NCBI GenBank assembly: GCA_022539475.1
Contig: VCMS01000224.1
Span: forward strand, 50,191 to 114,190
Direction: 5' to 3'
DNA: 64,000 nucleotides
Source: Gracilaria domingensis
Lineage: Eukaryota; Rhodophyta; Florideophyceae; Gracilariales; Gracilariaceae
The translations under genes were made by a program, and so were the position numbers. Each line of letters begins with the position of its first letter. Position 1 is the first letter of the stretch. This document shows positions 24,501 to 36,918 of this stretch, in pieces. The notes beneath the pieces are model-generated. The model made no database searches. It was not told where the DNA came from and worked only from the letters and a program-made list of their open reading frames with translations.

Positions 24501-24600
24501 CCGAGACGGAAAAGACGCACAAAAACAAAAACAACAACCGACCAACAATCACACGCGACGGGTAGGGCCTCCTTGGCACTGTGCCCGGAGCGGGGCGAGA
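18531..24600. other. gene-poor, AT-rich interval
   Basis: About 6 kb with only short ORFs in all frames. I recognise no domain. Open stretches at 19615-19953, 21198-21434 and 24022-24387 (+) are the longest and lack support from motifs. A TATATAA-like run lies near 24167. It is probably ancient transposon matter. Confidence 0.35.
19993..20021. repeat. perfect 11-bp-arm hairpin
   Basis: ACCGTCGATTC (19993-20003), a 7-base loop, then its exact reverse complement (20011-20021). Confidence 0.9.
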
Positions 24601-24640
24601 TCATCCACCGATAATGCACAGGGTTCCGTAACCACGGCTA

Positions 24641-24924
24641 GACTCTATACAGAGTCGGTTCACTTCGTAATCTAGTCTGGTACCTCTTTGGTATCACTCG
24701 CAAGTCCTGACATAAACGACAGATGTTCCTCAAGGGTACCGAGAGGTTAGGGCCACGGTAACCAGACGCGGTTACACTCGTGAGAGTGAGAACTCACGTA
24801 GGCGGTTGGCGCCAGAGCCTAACTCTTGTAGAGTGTAATCACAGGAGCGCTACTCGACAAAGAGTTCACTCGGAAGTGCTCGGGGTGACTTTACAATGGT
24901 AATCGAGTCCGCGAGATGAGTCTC
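24641..24924. repeat. cluster of small ACTC/GAGT hairpins
   Basis: At least six short inverted repeats with 4-6 bp arms lie within ~280 bases: 24641-24656 (GACTCT..AGAGTC), 24775-24788, 24786-24797, 24822-24834, 24852-24865 and 24913-24924. All are built on ACTC/GAGT-type arms. The dispersed repeat copies at 26.4 and 62.1 kb carry the same kind of hairpin. Confidence 0.65.
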
Positions 24925-26399
24925 ACGTAAGCAGGTCCGCTACTAACTTTGTACATGTGATGCACACCCGCAGGGGTCCGTACACGTGACTAATCCAGTG
25001 ATAGGCACCTCAGTTGCACCACCTATTCTTCCGTACTGCACACAAACAGCCGTGTCATACACGCATCTACCTAGCGGTGACAGCCAGCAATGGCACCTCT
25101 GATTACTGGTAAAAATCTCGCAAAGCCATCCAAAAGTAACCGCCAACATTGGGTCCAACTCATAACTTGAGTGTGCATTCCCTATACTCAACCCTGACTA
25201 TATGAACCGTATCCTTTGGTTTACCACGCGATTTGCGTTGCTCTACAGGTGTAGTGCAAATCCACGTGTGTCAAACCGCCAGTTGGAAAGCATGACGACA
25301 GTTTTGTACGTTATTGGAAATACTTCCTTCTCAAACCGCTATCTACCGAGAAATATTCGGTATCTGTTGCTAATGTACCCAATTCCTCACTCGTTAATCA
25401 TACGTTGCTTTCGGATACACTTGTTGTAGAACCCTCTGTAAATCCACAGTGTAGTTTCATTTCTTTTGCACGGAACGACGATGTTGTTCCCGAAAAACTT
25501 CGGATGTCGTATCCATGTTTCGGTCGCTTTCCGCTCCTTTGTCTAATATTTATACTATTATAAACCGCCCAAAGATATCACAGAAAACGAGAACAGGCAA
25601 AGCATGGACCTTCATATATCTGTCATATACCCCTTCTTTCTCACTGTTCTCAACGAGTCTTCACCGTTTGGTTTTATTACCACCATCCAGAAACACACAC
25701 TCAGAGAAACCAATAACGATTCTCCCTACATCTCTTTGTTCGTCTACGTTCGGCCAGTGAACAAGGTTAGGTTCCAGATCATCTAGACTCCTGACGACTG
25801 CGTTCAAAGTATGCCTGAAATAATTAGATACTCTCCCGGGAGAAACACCATCTCGATAATTAGTTCGTTCAAAGCCGACACCGCCTTCGTTTGATCCTCC
25901 GATTATATCTAAGAACATAAATAATATTTCTGCTATACTCAGTCTTCGTTTTCTTTGCTGCCGGATTTCGTGTCCCTGTTCTTATTGGACGTATATTGCG
26001 GACTGCAAATGAATGTGCTCAAGATTATGTAAATCACCAAACTCATCGCGTGCCATGTGAACTGTTTTTTTGAAACAGAGTTACATCTGGGTCTTGATTG
26101 CGAAAAATATCGTAAAGATGCGATGTCGGACGCCGAACCTACGGTGCTTTAGATCCTGTGAGTGAGTTTCTTCGACCAGGACCATGCGTTTCTTCATTTT
26201 CAGGGTCACTATGCGCCAGGTCATACTGGTTTTGAGATAGAGTAACACCCTGCAACACAAGCATTCTCGTGTGTGCGGCCGTCTCTGACATTTGTTGAGC
26301 GAAAATTGTAGAGTAAACCATTTGGGGTCTCCGAGTTTTGTTAACTCCTTTAAGGATTCGTACCTGGGTGTTAAAGGCGTGGGTAATTTATGAATATGA

Positions 26400-27015
26400 T
26401 CCCCCCATGGGGAGATTGAACGTTGGTTTTACATGAACCTTCTCATTTGGACAAGATTCTGACACCATTGCACGCCGTGGAACACGTGAGATGGAGCACA
26501 ACCTCGCCGTCGCCAGCACTGAGTAAACTCAACCGAGGTTGACCTTCAAACTCCATGAGTAGTTTGTGGAATATTGCACTCAAGACTCATCTCTGAGTGC
26601 CGGTTCTCATGTTGCTGCCATTGCCGGTATACAACTCCATGAGAAGGATTAGCTCAATAGGTCTAACCGCACGCTCTACCTTCGGGAAAATTTAGGATTT
26701 CTGATTGCACCATGGGGTGTTGACTACTGATTGTCTCTTACTTCCTGTGCAGGACTGATTTCAGCCCGAGTATTGGATTCTCTTCTTTCTTTCTTGTTTG
26801 TTTCTCCCCATCTTCGAGCCTGTGCCCTGCGTGTGCACGGCCCTCGCCTCTTCTCTGGATTCTTTCTCTCTCTGTTCCCTTTTCTCCTGCTACGTCTCTC
26901 ATTAGAGTCTGTAGTTCACTCTCCAGAGTGTTCGGCCTTTCATACCATTTCCCTCGGTGATTCGTCGTGCTCCGACTTTCTCTGCTCACCTCCATACGTT
27001 TACCTCAGTTTACTA
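26400..27015 (+). repeat. dispersed repeat, copy 1 (possible solo LTR)
   Basis: This sequence is alignable by eye with 62107-62900. The best conserved part is about 26735-27015: the GCGTGTGCACGGCC block is shared, as are the opening of that block after a CAG and its end near CACCTCC. An ACTCA-tctc-TGAGT hairpin at 26585-26598 is also shared. No protein domain is convincing in either copy. A solo LTR or SINE-like family is possible. The exact ends are not determined. Confidence 0.6.
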
Positions 27016-27369
27016 TGATCGTAAGAGTTTGGAGACATTCTAAATCTCTACCCTGGAAAAAGGGATTTCATTTATTTCGATTTAAGAACTGATCTGCAAA
27101 CGAAGGCTTACTTGATAAGCAAAACTGCTTAGTTAAAAACCCCTATTGGCAGTGTTCTGTTATTTTCAGCGTGTTTCTTTACCTGGGCATCCCACGTGAC
27201 TTACTGTTCAATCCCCAAATTTTTGTGTGTAATCTCTTCCCAGCAGGACACTTCTACTTTGGCTAGAGCACTTTTTGAGTTCAGATTGAATTTGGTGCGC
27301 TCCAAGAGCGACCTCATGCTGGGAGCTGGGATAAATTATAAATTCTCATAAAGTAGAGGTACCCGGCTA

Positions 27370-28494
27370 AAATAGCTGACAAAGCCAAAATTGTACAGTG
27401 GCTTGTAGTATCACCAGCATATCCTGCATCTGCCACGACCATTTCGCCAGATTTGAGTGCTGACTTTCACTTTAACGACCGATGCACAAATCAGTAAACG
27501 AGCCCCAGGGGAAAGGTGCATGTCACCATACGATAGAATGCTTTTTAATAGCACTGGGATCGCGGAGCGTTCACCTTGGCCATTCAGCTTGTGACTATAC
27601 GATTTAGTATTAAATGGTATTGGCTCTACGATGGGACAGTCCGTGCCTTCAACAGAAGCTTTCCCTACAAGAAATTTTTTCATTTTTGTGAGTGCAAATG
27701 GAGTGAATCTTTCGGGGTGTTTAGCCTCCAACTGCACTCCGCCTGTACGCCATCCGCGTTCCAATGTGACACCCTTGACAGCGCATTTTAAATTTTTAAT
27801 AGTTTATTTCATTATTGCGAATGCGCGTGGAGTTCAAACTGAGATCGTAGAGGGCGAAGTGCAGACAATGTGGGCGCAGATGGAGTCCAACATGTATCGC
27901 GTGCACTCCAAGTGCGCTCCATGTGCTTAGCGGGCGTTCTCCAATGCGACACCGCGAAATTAGGCTGCAATCGCACAATGCTCGCACTTAATGCGCCATC
28001 CGTTTGGCATCCATGTGCCATCCATTGATGCCATCCAACCTCAAAGTGCGCTCCCCTTTTTCCAAAAATTTCTCATAGGGCTTGAAAATCGAAAACCCTA
28101 GTCCCTCCATACGATCTTCCCACGAAATTGACACCCTATCAGTCACTGATCCTCACGTAGGAAAAGAAATGAAACGTACCGCATTTATTTTTGCTAAAAC
28201 CTCACCAAATTTACATACCCATTTTCGGAACGTGTTTTCCTCACAGCACGAGAGTGATGAAAGTACATGCTGCGTATCATACAAACGCAAAAGCATGAGA
28301 AGCCACAACAGATGCTTCGATTTGCTTTTGAGAGAAGCATCGTAGCTAACCACGTCCCATAATCGCGGTAGGAGTGTCATCGGAACACCGAAGACAGAAC
28401 GGTAATGACGTTCATTAATATGACTTGAAGTAGGCCAGCAGAGAAGTTTGCATGCCGCAATTTTGAAGTCAAAGAGAACCTGCTTGCCCACCAT
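27370..28494 (-). pseudogene. PIF/IS4EU-like DDE transposase, split by a MITE
   Basis: Before the insertion (28494 to 28081) the minus strand encodes the conserved N-terminal block HYRSVFGVPMTLLPRLWDVV, KHLLWLLMLLRLYDTQHVLS, TFRKW and, after an in-frame TGA at 28153-28155, SISWEDR. After the element (27659 downward) it continues with ASVEGTDCPIVEPIPFNT and YSHKLNG, holding the first catalytic Asp. A frameshift near 27470 then leads to GEMVVADAGY, holding the second Asp. The last third, with the Glu, is not found. The family is the DDE_Tnp_4 group common in algae, diatoms and oomycetes. Confidence 0.8.
27663..28080 (+). mobile_element. CACTA-like MITE, copy A (418 bp)
   Basis: It begins CCCTACAAGAAATTTTTT and ends with the reverse complement of CCCTATGAGAAATTTTTGG. 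Flanking 3-bp sites are TTT (27660-27662) and CTT (28081-28083), one mismatch. Removing the element and one site rejoins the transposase frame exactly (IFK then ASVEGTDC). The interior has repeated GCACTCC/GGAGTGC and CCATCC motifs and no coding potential. Confidence 0.9.
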
Positions 28495-30180
28495 TTCACG
28501 ATGCTATAAAAAGGGCAGGTCATGGACTGAAGAAGAATTCTGAGCCATTAAATTTTAATTTAATTAATAATTGAAAATTTTGCCGTTCATAACAAGGATA
28601 CCTTCCTAATTCTAAACCACGAGTTAAAATACTGTTTCACCTTTGAACCAACGCAGAAGAGCAAAGCGATTATATATCTTGGGCAGCCATTTTAAAGGGA
28701 TATATCTGAGGATTAGTTCATGACTGTTGCGTTTTCGAAGCACAGCAATTAATGCAGACAGCACTGACCCTCTACCGTGTGTGATCGTCCAATCAAATTG
28801 TTTGTGTTCGGCTATCAAAGCCGGAATCGGCCAAGACATGATTCGGATTACAGAACCGTTTAGTTTCGTTTCAAATTTTCTGAAACAATTTTGTTTTCTG
28901 CAGTTTTTATATATACTCTATATATCGTTTTGAAAGAAATGAAGAAGACTAAGTATACATGATTGAACGATCAAATGAAAAAATTCGATCGTGATTGATC
29001 AAAATCCTTCACTACAGATCGCATGCAGATTCATTGCCCACTAAAATTTTATTAAAATTGGAAGGCTATTGGTTTACAATTTAGTTCCAGGAATGTAAAA
29101 TCTCCGATGCCAGGCTACGTGCAGAGAACGAACCGGAAGATCTTCCAGGTGGGCAGTACGCCGTCGCCGGGGAAAGAACTTCCGAAGCGTTCTGAAAGGT
29201 GCGCCAACTGTGCGAAGGTTACGGCATTTGTTTGAATCAACGGTTCTTACTGGCGAAGAATCTCTTAAATATGTGTACAAACTGGAGGAATTATTCTGCC
29301 AGTATAAGCTGGACAATTTTTGAAACGCCTACAACCACGTTTGAAAGAGTCTCAACTTGCCTCGCAGTACGTACAATCAATTACTTTCTGATGCTCCTCT
29401 TCCTATACTAACATTGGTTTGAAGGTGATCAAACCGGGATTGGAAATGGATTGCAGGCTAAATGTTCTAATGATGGCGCAAAAGTAACTCCGAAAAAGCG
29501 TGCATTTGAGGAAATAGCTGAGGAAGATGAAGTCGAATCACTTTCCGGATCAGAATCTGAAGATCATGAAAACCACTTTGATAAAAGGTTTAAACCAATG
29601 TGTTCTAAATCGTCTGTGTTCTCTTTTTGGTATTTAGGTGCACAAGAAAACGATGATCGGACGAAATTAGTGAAAACTCTGCTAAAATTGCGTATTGGGC
29701 TATGTGCAAGCAATTCATTTCAATTTTTGTATACGGCGCTTTCATTTACTACGGCTTTTTCTGCATTCAATGCAAAACAGTTGATGCACGCCACGATTGC
29801 TAGTATACGTTCACGAAAGAAAAGTATCAGACGTATTATTCTTCGTCTTGTGAGGACGTCTTCTGATGTCCGCCTGTGCCGCCATATTTACGTTCGCTAA
29901 TTTTCCGCAAGTACTCTATAATAGTAATCATTACTACGACTACCTAGCACAAAATTCAGCTTACGGAACCGCGCGCATGCATCTCGCCACCCCCATACCA
30001 CTTCAAGTTGCATCCTACCTAGACCAATACACCGCCACCACCCTCCTCTAACTCCGCATCTTCGAAAGACAACGGCTCAAACCCTTTCGCCACATCATCG
30101 GCCCCTTCCTACTCCTTTTCCTCTTTCTCGACATCTTCCCAGCTCCACTTCTCCTGAAATCTCACAACGCTGTTTCTCTT
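28495..30180. other. AT-rich interval with one unassigned ORF
   Basis: Mostly AT-rich non-coding DNA. An open + frame at 29451-29900 (149 codons, no ATG at its natural start) has a basic PKKRAFEE segment followed by an acidic Ser/Glu-rich stretch. It looks like part of a nuclear protein but I cannot assign it. Confidence 0.3.
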
Positions 30181-30837
30181 CTACACCGGCTTCGGAACAC
30201 GCCTAAACCCAACCCTAGTCTTCTTCTTCTTCTCCATCTTCTCTTTTCCAACCTTCGGCCTGACTTCATCCTCTTCCACTTCTAGCTCCCTCGCCACGAT
30301 TGGCGTCTTCTCCTCATACTTCCTCTTTCGGCCCCTCTTCTTTCCTTCATTACCCGCAACAATTTTATCCTCACCCAAACTCTCCATTGCCGGCACAAAG
30401 TCGCTCGCGTCCCCATCTGCATCCACATTAGCCCCATCGACGCCGACACCGACCCCGATGTCGTTCACAATCCTCAGCGCAGGAGTCACCGGAGTATTTC
30501 GGACTTCACGTACATCCTCTCGCTTCTCACTGAATTCCTTCAACTTCCCCTCCAGCTCCTGAACTCGACCCATCAGCACCTTTTGCCAATCTCTCATTCC
30601 TCTCAGCTCCCTGGCGACAAATACTCTGGCCTTCTTCGTCAGTCGACGCACTTCCTCACCAATGCGAGTCTCCATCGCCCCTGCGCACCCCAACATCGCC
30701 ATCGAACATCAGTCTAGCTCATCTTTATTCCCCTCCTCATCTTCCTCTGCAAAAATCCTCTTAATCTTGTTATGCAACCTCTCGCCATCGCTCGGATCCC
30801 ACGGCCACTTAACGTTGGAATGAAACTTGCCGCTCAT
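30181..30837 (-). pseudogene. unknown nuclear-type protein, one internal TGA
   Basis: From the ATG at 30837 the frame reads MSGKFHSNVKWPWDPSDGER, an acidic patch, then one TGA near 30706, then a helical coiled-coil-like region, an Asp/Val-rich linker, a KKRGRKRKYEEK basic cluster and a Lys-rich tail to 30181. The basic cluster suggests nuclear location or DNA binding. No known family. It lies near other decayed unknown genes (31.4 and 33.2-36.9 kb) and may belong with them. Confidence 0.5.
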
Positions 30838-30869
30838 GATCGGATTTCAATGAGCGGGAACTTATCGGT

Positions 30870-30980
30870 AGGAAAAAGGGAAAGGAAATGGAAAAGGAAG
30901 AAACCGAATGGAACGGAAACGGAGGGGAGCGAAAACGGAAGGCAATGGAAACGGAAGGGCTCCGAAACGGGAGAAGACGA
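30870..30980 (+). repeat. purine-rich GGAAACG-type degenerate repeat
   Basis: A strongly purine-biased + strand with recurring GGAAACGGA / GGAAAAGG units over ~110 bases, just 5' of the unknown minus-strand gene. It may be a decayed microsatellite. Confidence 0.7.
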
Positions 30981-31373
30981 AACTCTGTTCGTGCTTAAGC
31001 GCTCCGTGAACGTACCACGGCGCGAAACCTGTGTCCAGTATGTACGTGCTTTCACCACCACTGCTTAGCACCCGTTCTTATCCCTGTGAACCATTGTTTC
31101 TCAGAAATAACTTCATACATCATAGCCCAATTCCCTAGTTTTCAACCGTCTCCCTCTCTTCATATTACCAATTCATTATCATCCATGTACGTTACTCCTT
31201 ACTTATGTCAATTTCTCGTCTCAGAGTATATTATAAAAGCACTCAGTGTAGTCAATCGTTTATGCAAACCCTGTTCTCTACATGTTAGTAGCCTCTACTT
31301 TCAAAGAAGCGTAGTAGTAGAGCTGTTTTCCTATATATTGTAGCTCACGAAGAGCCCACTTTTTAATGAATAA

Positions 31374-31919
31374 ATGTACCGCATCTCTACAACCATCCGA
31401 AGCACCCTTTACTCTTCTTTGGTACGAATTCGAAATCGAAACTGTTCCGCAATGGTCTTTTGCAATACACACCAAGTACGGAAAATCCGGCTAAACAATC
31501 GACTGCGTTCTGTACGTATTCAGCTGGATGCTTTCCCACGTGCAACATACATCACTTTCAACAACTGCCTTCAGTTACAGTACGACCTCGATGCTGAAGA
31601 AGCTCACATTCGTGAGGTGCAAACTCTCATCACCGCCGCACTGCGGAATGAGCTCAATGAGCTCTATCAAATAATACATGACACACCCCGCCACGAAAGT
31701 ATTCTGTAACACCCACCCTTTACTCACGCTATTCGAACTCTCTCCAGAGCTTTCGAATTATACACATCAGTCAAGATTCTACTCCCAGAATTTTCTCAGC
31801 ATGCTTTCGCCACCTTCAATGGTGTTATTTGTTTCACTGCAACGGCAGCCATAGGCGCGTTGTACGGTATCATCAAGCCCGTCTTGGCCCCAAGCGCTTC
31901 TATTCAAGCGCTCCTCTAG
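31374..31919 (+). pseudogene. unknown protein with a hydrophobic C-terminal segment, one internal stop
   Basis: One frame is open from 31374 to 31919 apart from a TAA at 31707. The protein has a helical charged region (LDAEEAHIREVQTLITAAL) followed after the stop by a probable membrane segment (FNGVICFTATAAIGALYGII). No family recognised. Further + strand matter to about 32470 in other frames may be continuation. Confidence 0.35.
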
Positions 31920-33159
31920 CCATGCTCAGCTAGGTTTCACCATTCTGTATAGCATTTTGGAAACCATGCTGCACATTATTCTCTTCGACCTGGCCTTTTC
32001 CCTACATGCCACAAGATACGGTACTATAGATCTGGGACCGATGATTCCTTCGCAGATGACGAGCACCTCCTCCATATTGAGGAATAAAGTACTTGGGTAT
32101 AGCAGTCGGTGAAATTTTCGCTCTCAGTCTCTTCATCTTCGTCTCTTATCAACTCCGTCCATCCCCAGCCCCGATCTTATAGATTCTGTTAGAACAGCCT
32201 CTATAGCATTTTCCCAGGTGCATTTCTATTCGACATATTCACTGTCGTCGTGAAAGCACTCTCTATCTTTTATTCTACAGGCAACTCCTTTAACAACATT
32301 GCACCGCTCGCGCAAAGCGTAGGAACTCGATGGGAGAGGCTCTGTCTCTACAACCGTTGTGTCTTACACTCCTTCAAAAAGGGTCTCTTTTTCCATGATG
32401 TACTGCTGTCCATCAGAATGTTTTTGAACAGAGTGGTCCGACTATTCTTGGCCCTCAAGCTTCCTAAGTAGCTGGAACAATCATCCTTTCGTATGTACAT
32501 CCCCTTCTTCTTATAAACAACCTCTTTGTTGCCCTTTTTGTGTGTGCGTGTGTCGTCAAGCACGAACGACGGATATACCTCAAGAGATACTTGTTTGCAC
32601 TCGGAGAGCATCCTAGACCCCAGACTCGGCATCTATTCGAGAAATAATTTAGACAATAACTACGATAGTTACTAGTAGTACATAGGTAACGAACAAACGT
32701 TTAACTCCTTCTTAACGAATTTCCTATGTAGAAACATATGGACATATTTATAGCACTTGTGAGATAGGTTTTTACGCAAAACTACAATCAATATCCTCAG
32801 AAACAACAAAGCATGGTGGCGACATCTCTTGATAACCACTCGTCAACTACAATAAAGAGGAGTATGCTCCGTATAGTGCACCCTTTCAACAATGCACGCT
32901 CCTTTCTGTGCACCATTTTTCTCGAGACACGAACCTGCCTACGTGGAATACGTGTGTATCAACGTGATATGCAGAGAGTCTCTCAAGCCTATGTACAGAA
33001 GGGCTTTCGGCTGACCAGCCGGACCGAGATATTGAAGTAAAGCAATCATCATTTTTGTTCAGTGCACACTCCATGCAGTGCACTTTCGGTCACTTGACAG
33101 GGGGGTGCACTGTATAAAGGAGCCCACTGGTATCATAAATTCATAAATTCATCGCTCGT
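31920..33159. other. interval with unassigned short ORFs
   Basis: No supportable gene. Weak + strand ORFs at 32250-32471 and 32813-33040 lack motifs. Confidence 0.3.
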
Positions 33160-36100
33160 TCAGTTCTCCTCCTCATCTTCTGTCTCTTCATCCATCCCCT
33201 GCGCTTCAAAGTCCTCGTCTTTTTTGTGGCTGTCCCCTTCCTCGACCATCAACTCATCCTCTTCGTCATCGTCCTTCACATCCCCCACCAAATACATGTC
33301 CACCTGAAGACCATCTGTGTTATCCTTCATTCCCATGAGGTTCTCTTCCACAAAAGTCGGTTAGAAATGATGATTCAGATGAACTGCATCCGGCAAACTG
33401 TACTTCTCTGGTACCACATGCATATTGTAGCGAAAAAGTGGCTCTTCCGGAAATCTTCCATCTTCAGTGCCAGCACCGGCATGAAATACATCCCCCCTCC
33501 CAATAAACACGGACGTGGGTGGGATAAAGAACTTTCTCACAGCCATACCTCCGGCCCACCCTTCAAATGCCTTTGCTGTTACAGCAAAGTGACTGCGTGA
33601 TTCTTCACATATCCAAAGTGGGAAGGACATAGTTCCGGAGACCATGACAAAGTACTTCGGGGTCTTCCCCTTCAGCTTATCTTCGTTTGTCAAGGTCCCA
33701 AAGTCGGCATGTATTTCCTGTCGCTGGCAAGCCACTCCGGTACTTAAGATCCTCCCTTCGGTCCCCGGTGCATACATTCTCTCATTCGGTTGCATGTTGT
33801 CTTATAGCCCCAACACCGCACATATCGGACCAAGTCGAGCATCTAACAACGACTTCCTCTTCACAGGCAAATGCGTCTCCGGTTTAGTCTCCAGCTCGTC
33901 ACTACACCACTTCTTGTCGTCATGCACCTTCCATTGTCCGTTTCGATTATAGGAATCCATGTAGTTCGATTCTCTCGTACCCTGGGGTCTGGGGCTTCTT
34001 CGAAACTTCTTTTGAAGAAGTCCAATAACTCGACGCTTACATCCCTATCTATGAGCTTGCTGAGACTTTCAGCCATTTTCACAATGTCGTTGTCATAAGC
34101 AAAGCTTTGCAAAATACAGAAACCTATCTCCCGAAGCTCAGCTTTATTGTTCACAAAATACATATACCCGACAGAATCGTCCTTCACTGCCTCTGCCCAT
34201 AGGATCGCATCATCAACCTCCCCCTCTCCTTCCGCCTCGTTAAGAAGCTTCTGTCCCTGATACGCAGCATGCTAAAACACAGCATGATGAACTCTTTTAA
34301 AGTCCCTCGGCTTGAGGAAGTGGCCTCCGTGCTCCTTCCAGAGTTGCATCGCATCCATCCACTGATATACAGACTTAATCCTGTCCACTCCAGCAGACCA
34401 CTTAGTAGGAACTGCTTTCAACAATTTCAACCACGAATCCCCCCCTCGTAGGGTCCTTCGTCTGTTTTCTTCAGCCCCGGGGTTAGAATTTTGGGTACTG
34501 CGTCGTCGAAAGGATCGGTGTCGTCTCCCTCCATCTCAACATTCGGCTCTGAGTCAGAGTCCGTGTCGCTGCCGAAGAAGATTTGATGAGCTTTGAGAAA
34601 GCTTCTGACCCCTTTCCCTCCAAGCTTACGCAGATTATTGATGACGAATGTTTCATCTTGGAGCACTTCACTTACTTTCGCCTTCTTTTGAGCCCTGGGG
34701 TTGTCATCGCTCATCATTTTTCTTCGGCGATGGCTTCTTCTGGTGCTCCTTCTCAACCCCGCACCACTTGGCTTCACTAAAACCATGTCGCTTTCCACTT
34801 CCTGAACGTCTTCCGCGGCATTCTTCAACTTAACAAGTTTAAAACGCGACGCCCGAGTATCGGATTAAGTGAAATGGGTCGTAGGCGTGGTCGTCTCTCC
34901 CCCTCCTGCCCGTAGCAGGCGGCCCCACAGTTGAATTAAAATCCACCCCGACGGACTTCTTCAGCTTTTCACGAGAATAAACCACCCTTCTCGATATATT
35001 CCCTCTCCAAGGCTTCTTTTTCACTGCAGTTTCCAGGCGTGCGGCCTGTGTCACAAGATAATCACGCAGTCTGAGTTTCTCAAACCTAGTGACTTCACTC
35101 TTTCTTTTCGATACTTCAACGGCCGGCTAATTTAGGCACCGGCAGCATAAAAAGAAATACTTCCGTATGTCTCCAAAGCGGTATTTCAGTTTGGATCCTC
35201 GTCTCCTCGAAAAACGTGCTGCAAGGGCGTCGAGGGTGAAATCGGATGTGTCCTCATCTATGGAAAAGAACTCATCGCTGGAGATACACGTAATAACATT
35301 TTCATCATACTCCCGACACACACTTTTCGAATGCTTCGGCAATCGAAGACTCCTAACCACCTTCAAACCAATCTCCGCAAACCTTGATAGATGCCTGATA
35401 TAGTACTGGCCTATGATTCCGCATACACTTAAGGCACCCGCTACAGCGGTCCTTGTCATGTTGTTCAACACTTTCTTCTCCTCTCCATCCATCGCGGTTA
35501 TAAAGTACAATGGAATGAACCTTGTCGGCGAAGTTCATAAGTCGGGCCTGCCTCAGTTCATCGTTCAAAGCATTAGCCAGGCTCACAAGCTCCCTCGTGT
35601 TCATCCTTTGTCTATCCTTACTGCTCCATAAGGAAACGGTAAGTCCTTTACACAGTTTCCTTATCTTCGCATCATCCTCACATATTTCCTTGAATGCCAA
35701 AAGACGATTTGCCTCATCTACGAGAATACACGTAACTTCCACCCGGTTGCTCTCCAACATCTCCTTCTCCGACGTATCCGTGACCAAAATAGCAACACTC
35801 ATCGTTCCAAGGGCCTGAAGAAACCCTTTCCTTCGATTCTTCTCCTTCAGATCTTCAACGTGCTCCCGACCTGTCTCTCTCACAGGTGCGTACGGGATTT
35901 TGATTAGGTCCATGTTGACTTTCACGGACTCGTACTCATAATTGTCCAAGTTGGGCCTAAGTGTTTCCAGACTCATATCCACATCACCCGAAAGTAATTA
36001 ATCAGCTTCGTCGAATATTTCACTGACGTTTCCAGCCAAACTCTCCTTCACCAAGACAACAGCATCATCATCCACTTCATCCACATCCACAACTTCCATC

Positions 36101-36918
36101 CTAGCTCCACTGTGACTCCCAGCCATTGCAATCGCTTCAGCAGTACTATTTTTGGACTTCCAAGACTGCACATTCAAAGCTGGTTCTTTCCGTAATGCAG
36201 AGACCGCACTCTCTGGAGTTGTGGTCAATTGTGCAATTCCTACCTTTGTACCATCCTGTTTTTGCTCAGATGGAGTTTTAGGCACAAGCCCAAGCACTTG
36301 AGGCAGTACTTCCTTCCCCCCTTTGTTCTTCTGTTGTTTGCCTGGTGTTCTCGTCTGTACTACTTGATGTGGCAACCGCTTTCCACTCAGTATACGCGAG
36401 GGTTTTGGTGTTTCCGCTGTACGCACTCATTTCCCTCCTGTCGTGGACGCCGCATTGGTATTCTCTGACTTCTTACTGGGCACGCGCGTTGTGGTGTTCC
36501 GAACGGTCTCAGCCGAAGCCAGGAAGTTCAATTCCCAAGCATAGAAACACATCTTTTTTAAGTCCGCAACGGTCCTCGGAATGGAGTCTTCATCCGTAAA
36601 TTTAAAGGGATATGGGTACGGTGTATGGAGCTCCTTGGATACATCAGCTCGCCATATACCGACTATATTTTCTCCCGGCTTCCCTTCCAGTGTGTGACAA
36701 TGCATTTCTCTTCGATAGTCTTTGCGGTCGCCGGCAGACTCGATGGCCACCACGTCAGCCTTGCCAATTGGGATCTTGTCCCCTCCATTCCTCGCGATAA
36801 GAAGCGTCACTTTGGCCTCCGGTGCGGGCTTCGCATTCCTCGTGTTAGAGCTCATACTCGTTTCCGGATTCTGTGCTTCTTCACTACTCTTCTTCCCTCC
36901 TTCTTTCGTCTTCTTCAC
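33160..36918 (-). pseudogene. large composite gene: ParB-like domain + putative 2OG-dioxygenase fold
   Basis: A chain of minus-strand ORFs reads as one ~1250-codon gene. Stops interrupt it at 36427, 35998, 35127, 34272, 33802 and 33361, and the frame changes near 35480, 34870, 34445 and 33960. Parts in order: (1) a Lys-rich start (36918) and a region ending YPYPFKFTDEDS; (2) a linker; (3) a ParB/sulfiredoxin-like segment (35982-35480) with IKIPYAPVR, RKGFLQALG, CILVDEANRLLAFKEI and LVSLANALNDE, echoing the ParB order of start motif, GxxQP-like turn, DGxxRxxA motif and ExxN motif; (4) a helical region; (5) a basic/acidic linker; (6) a DSBH-like domain with EIHADF (H-x-D), GRGDVFHAG (distal His) and LFRYNMHV (Arg), the 2OG-Fe(II) oxygenase triad order; (7) a highly acidic tail. 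Both domain calls rest on motifs only. The two ends could be separate genes. Confidence 0.5.

Noticed and set aside
24641-24924. CRISPR-like array
   Set aside because: No direct repeat of constant length or regular spacer; the units are small inverted repeats in a eukaryotic context.
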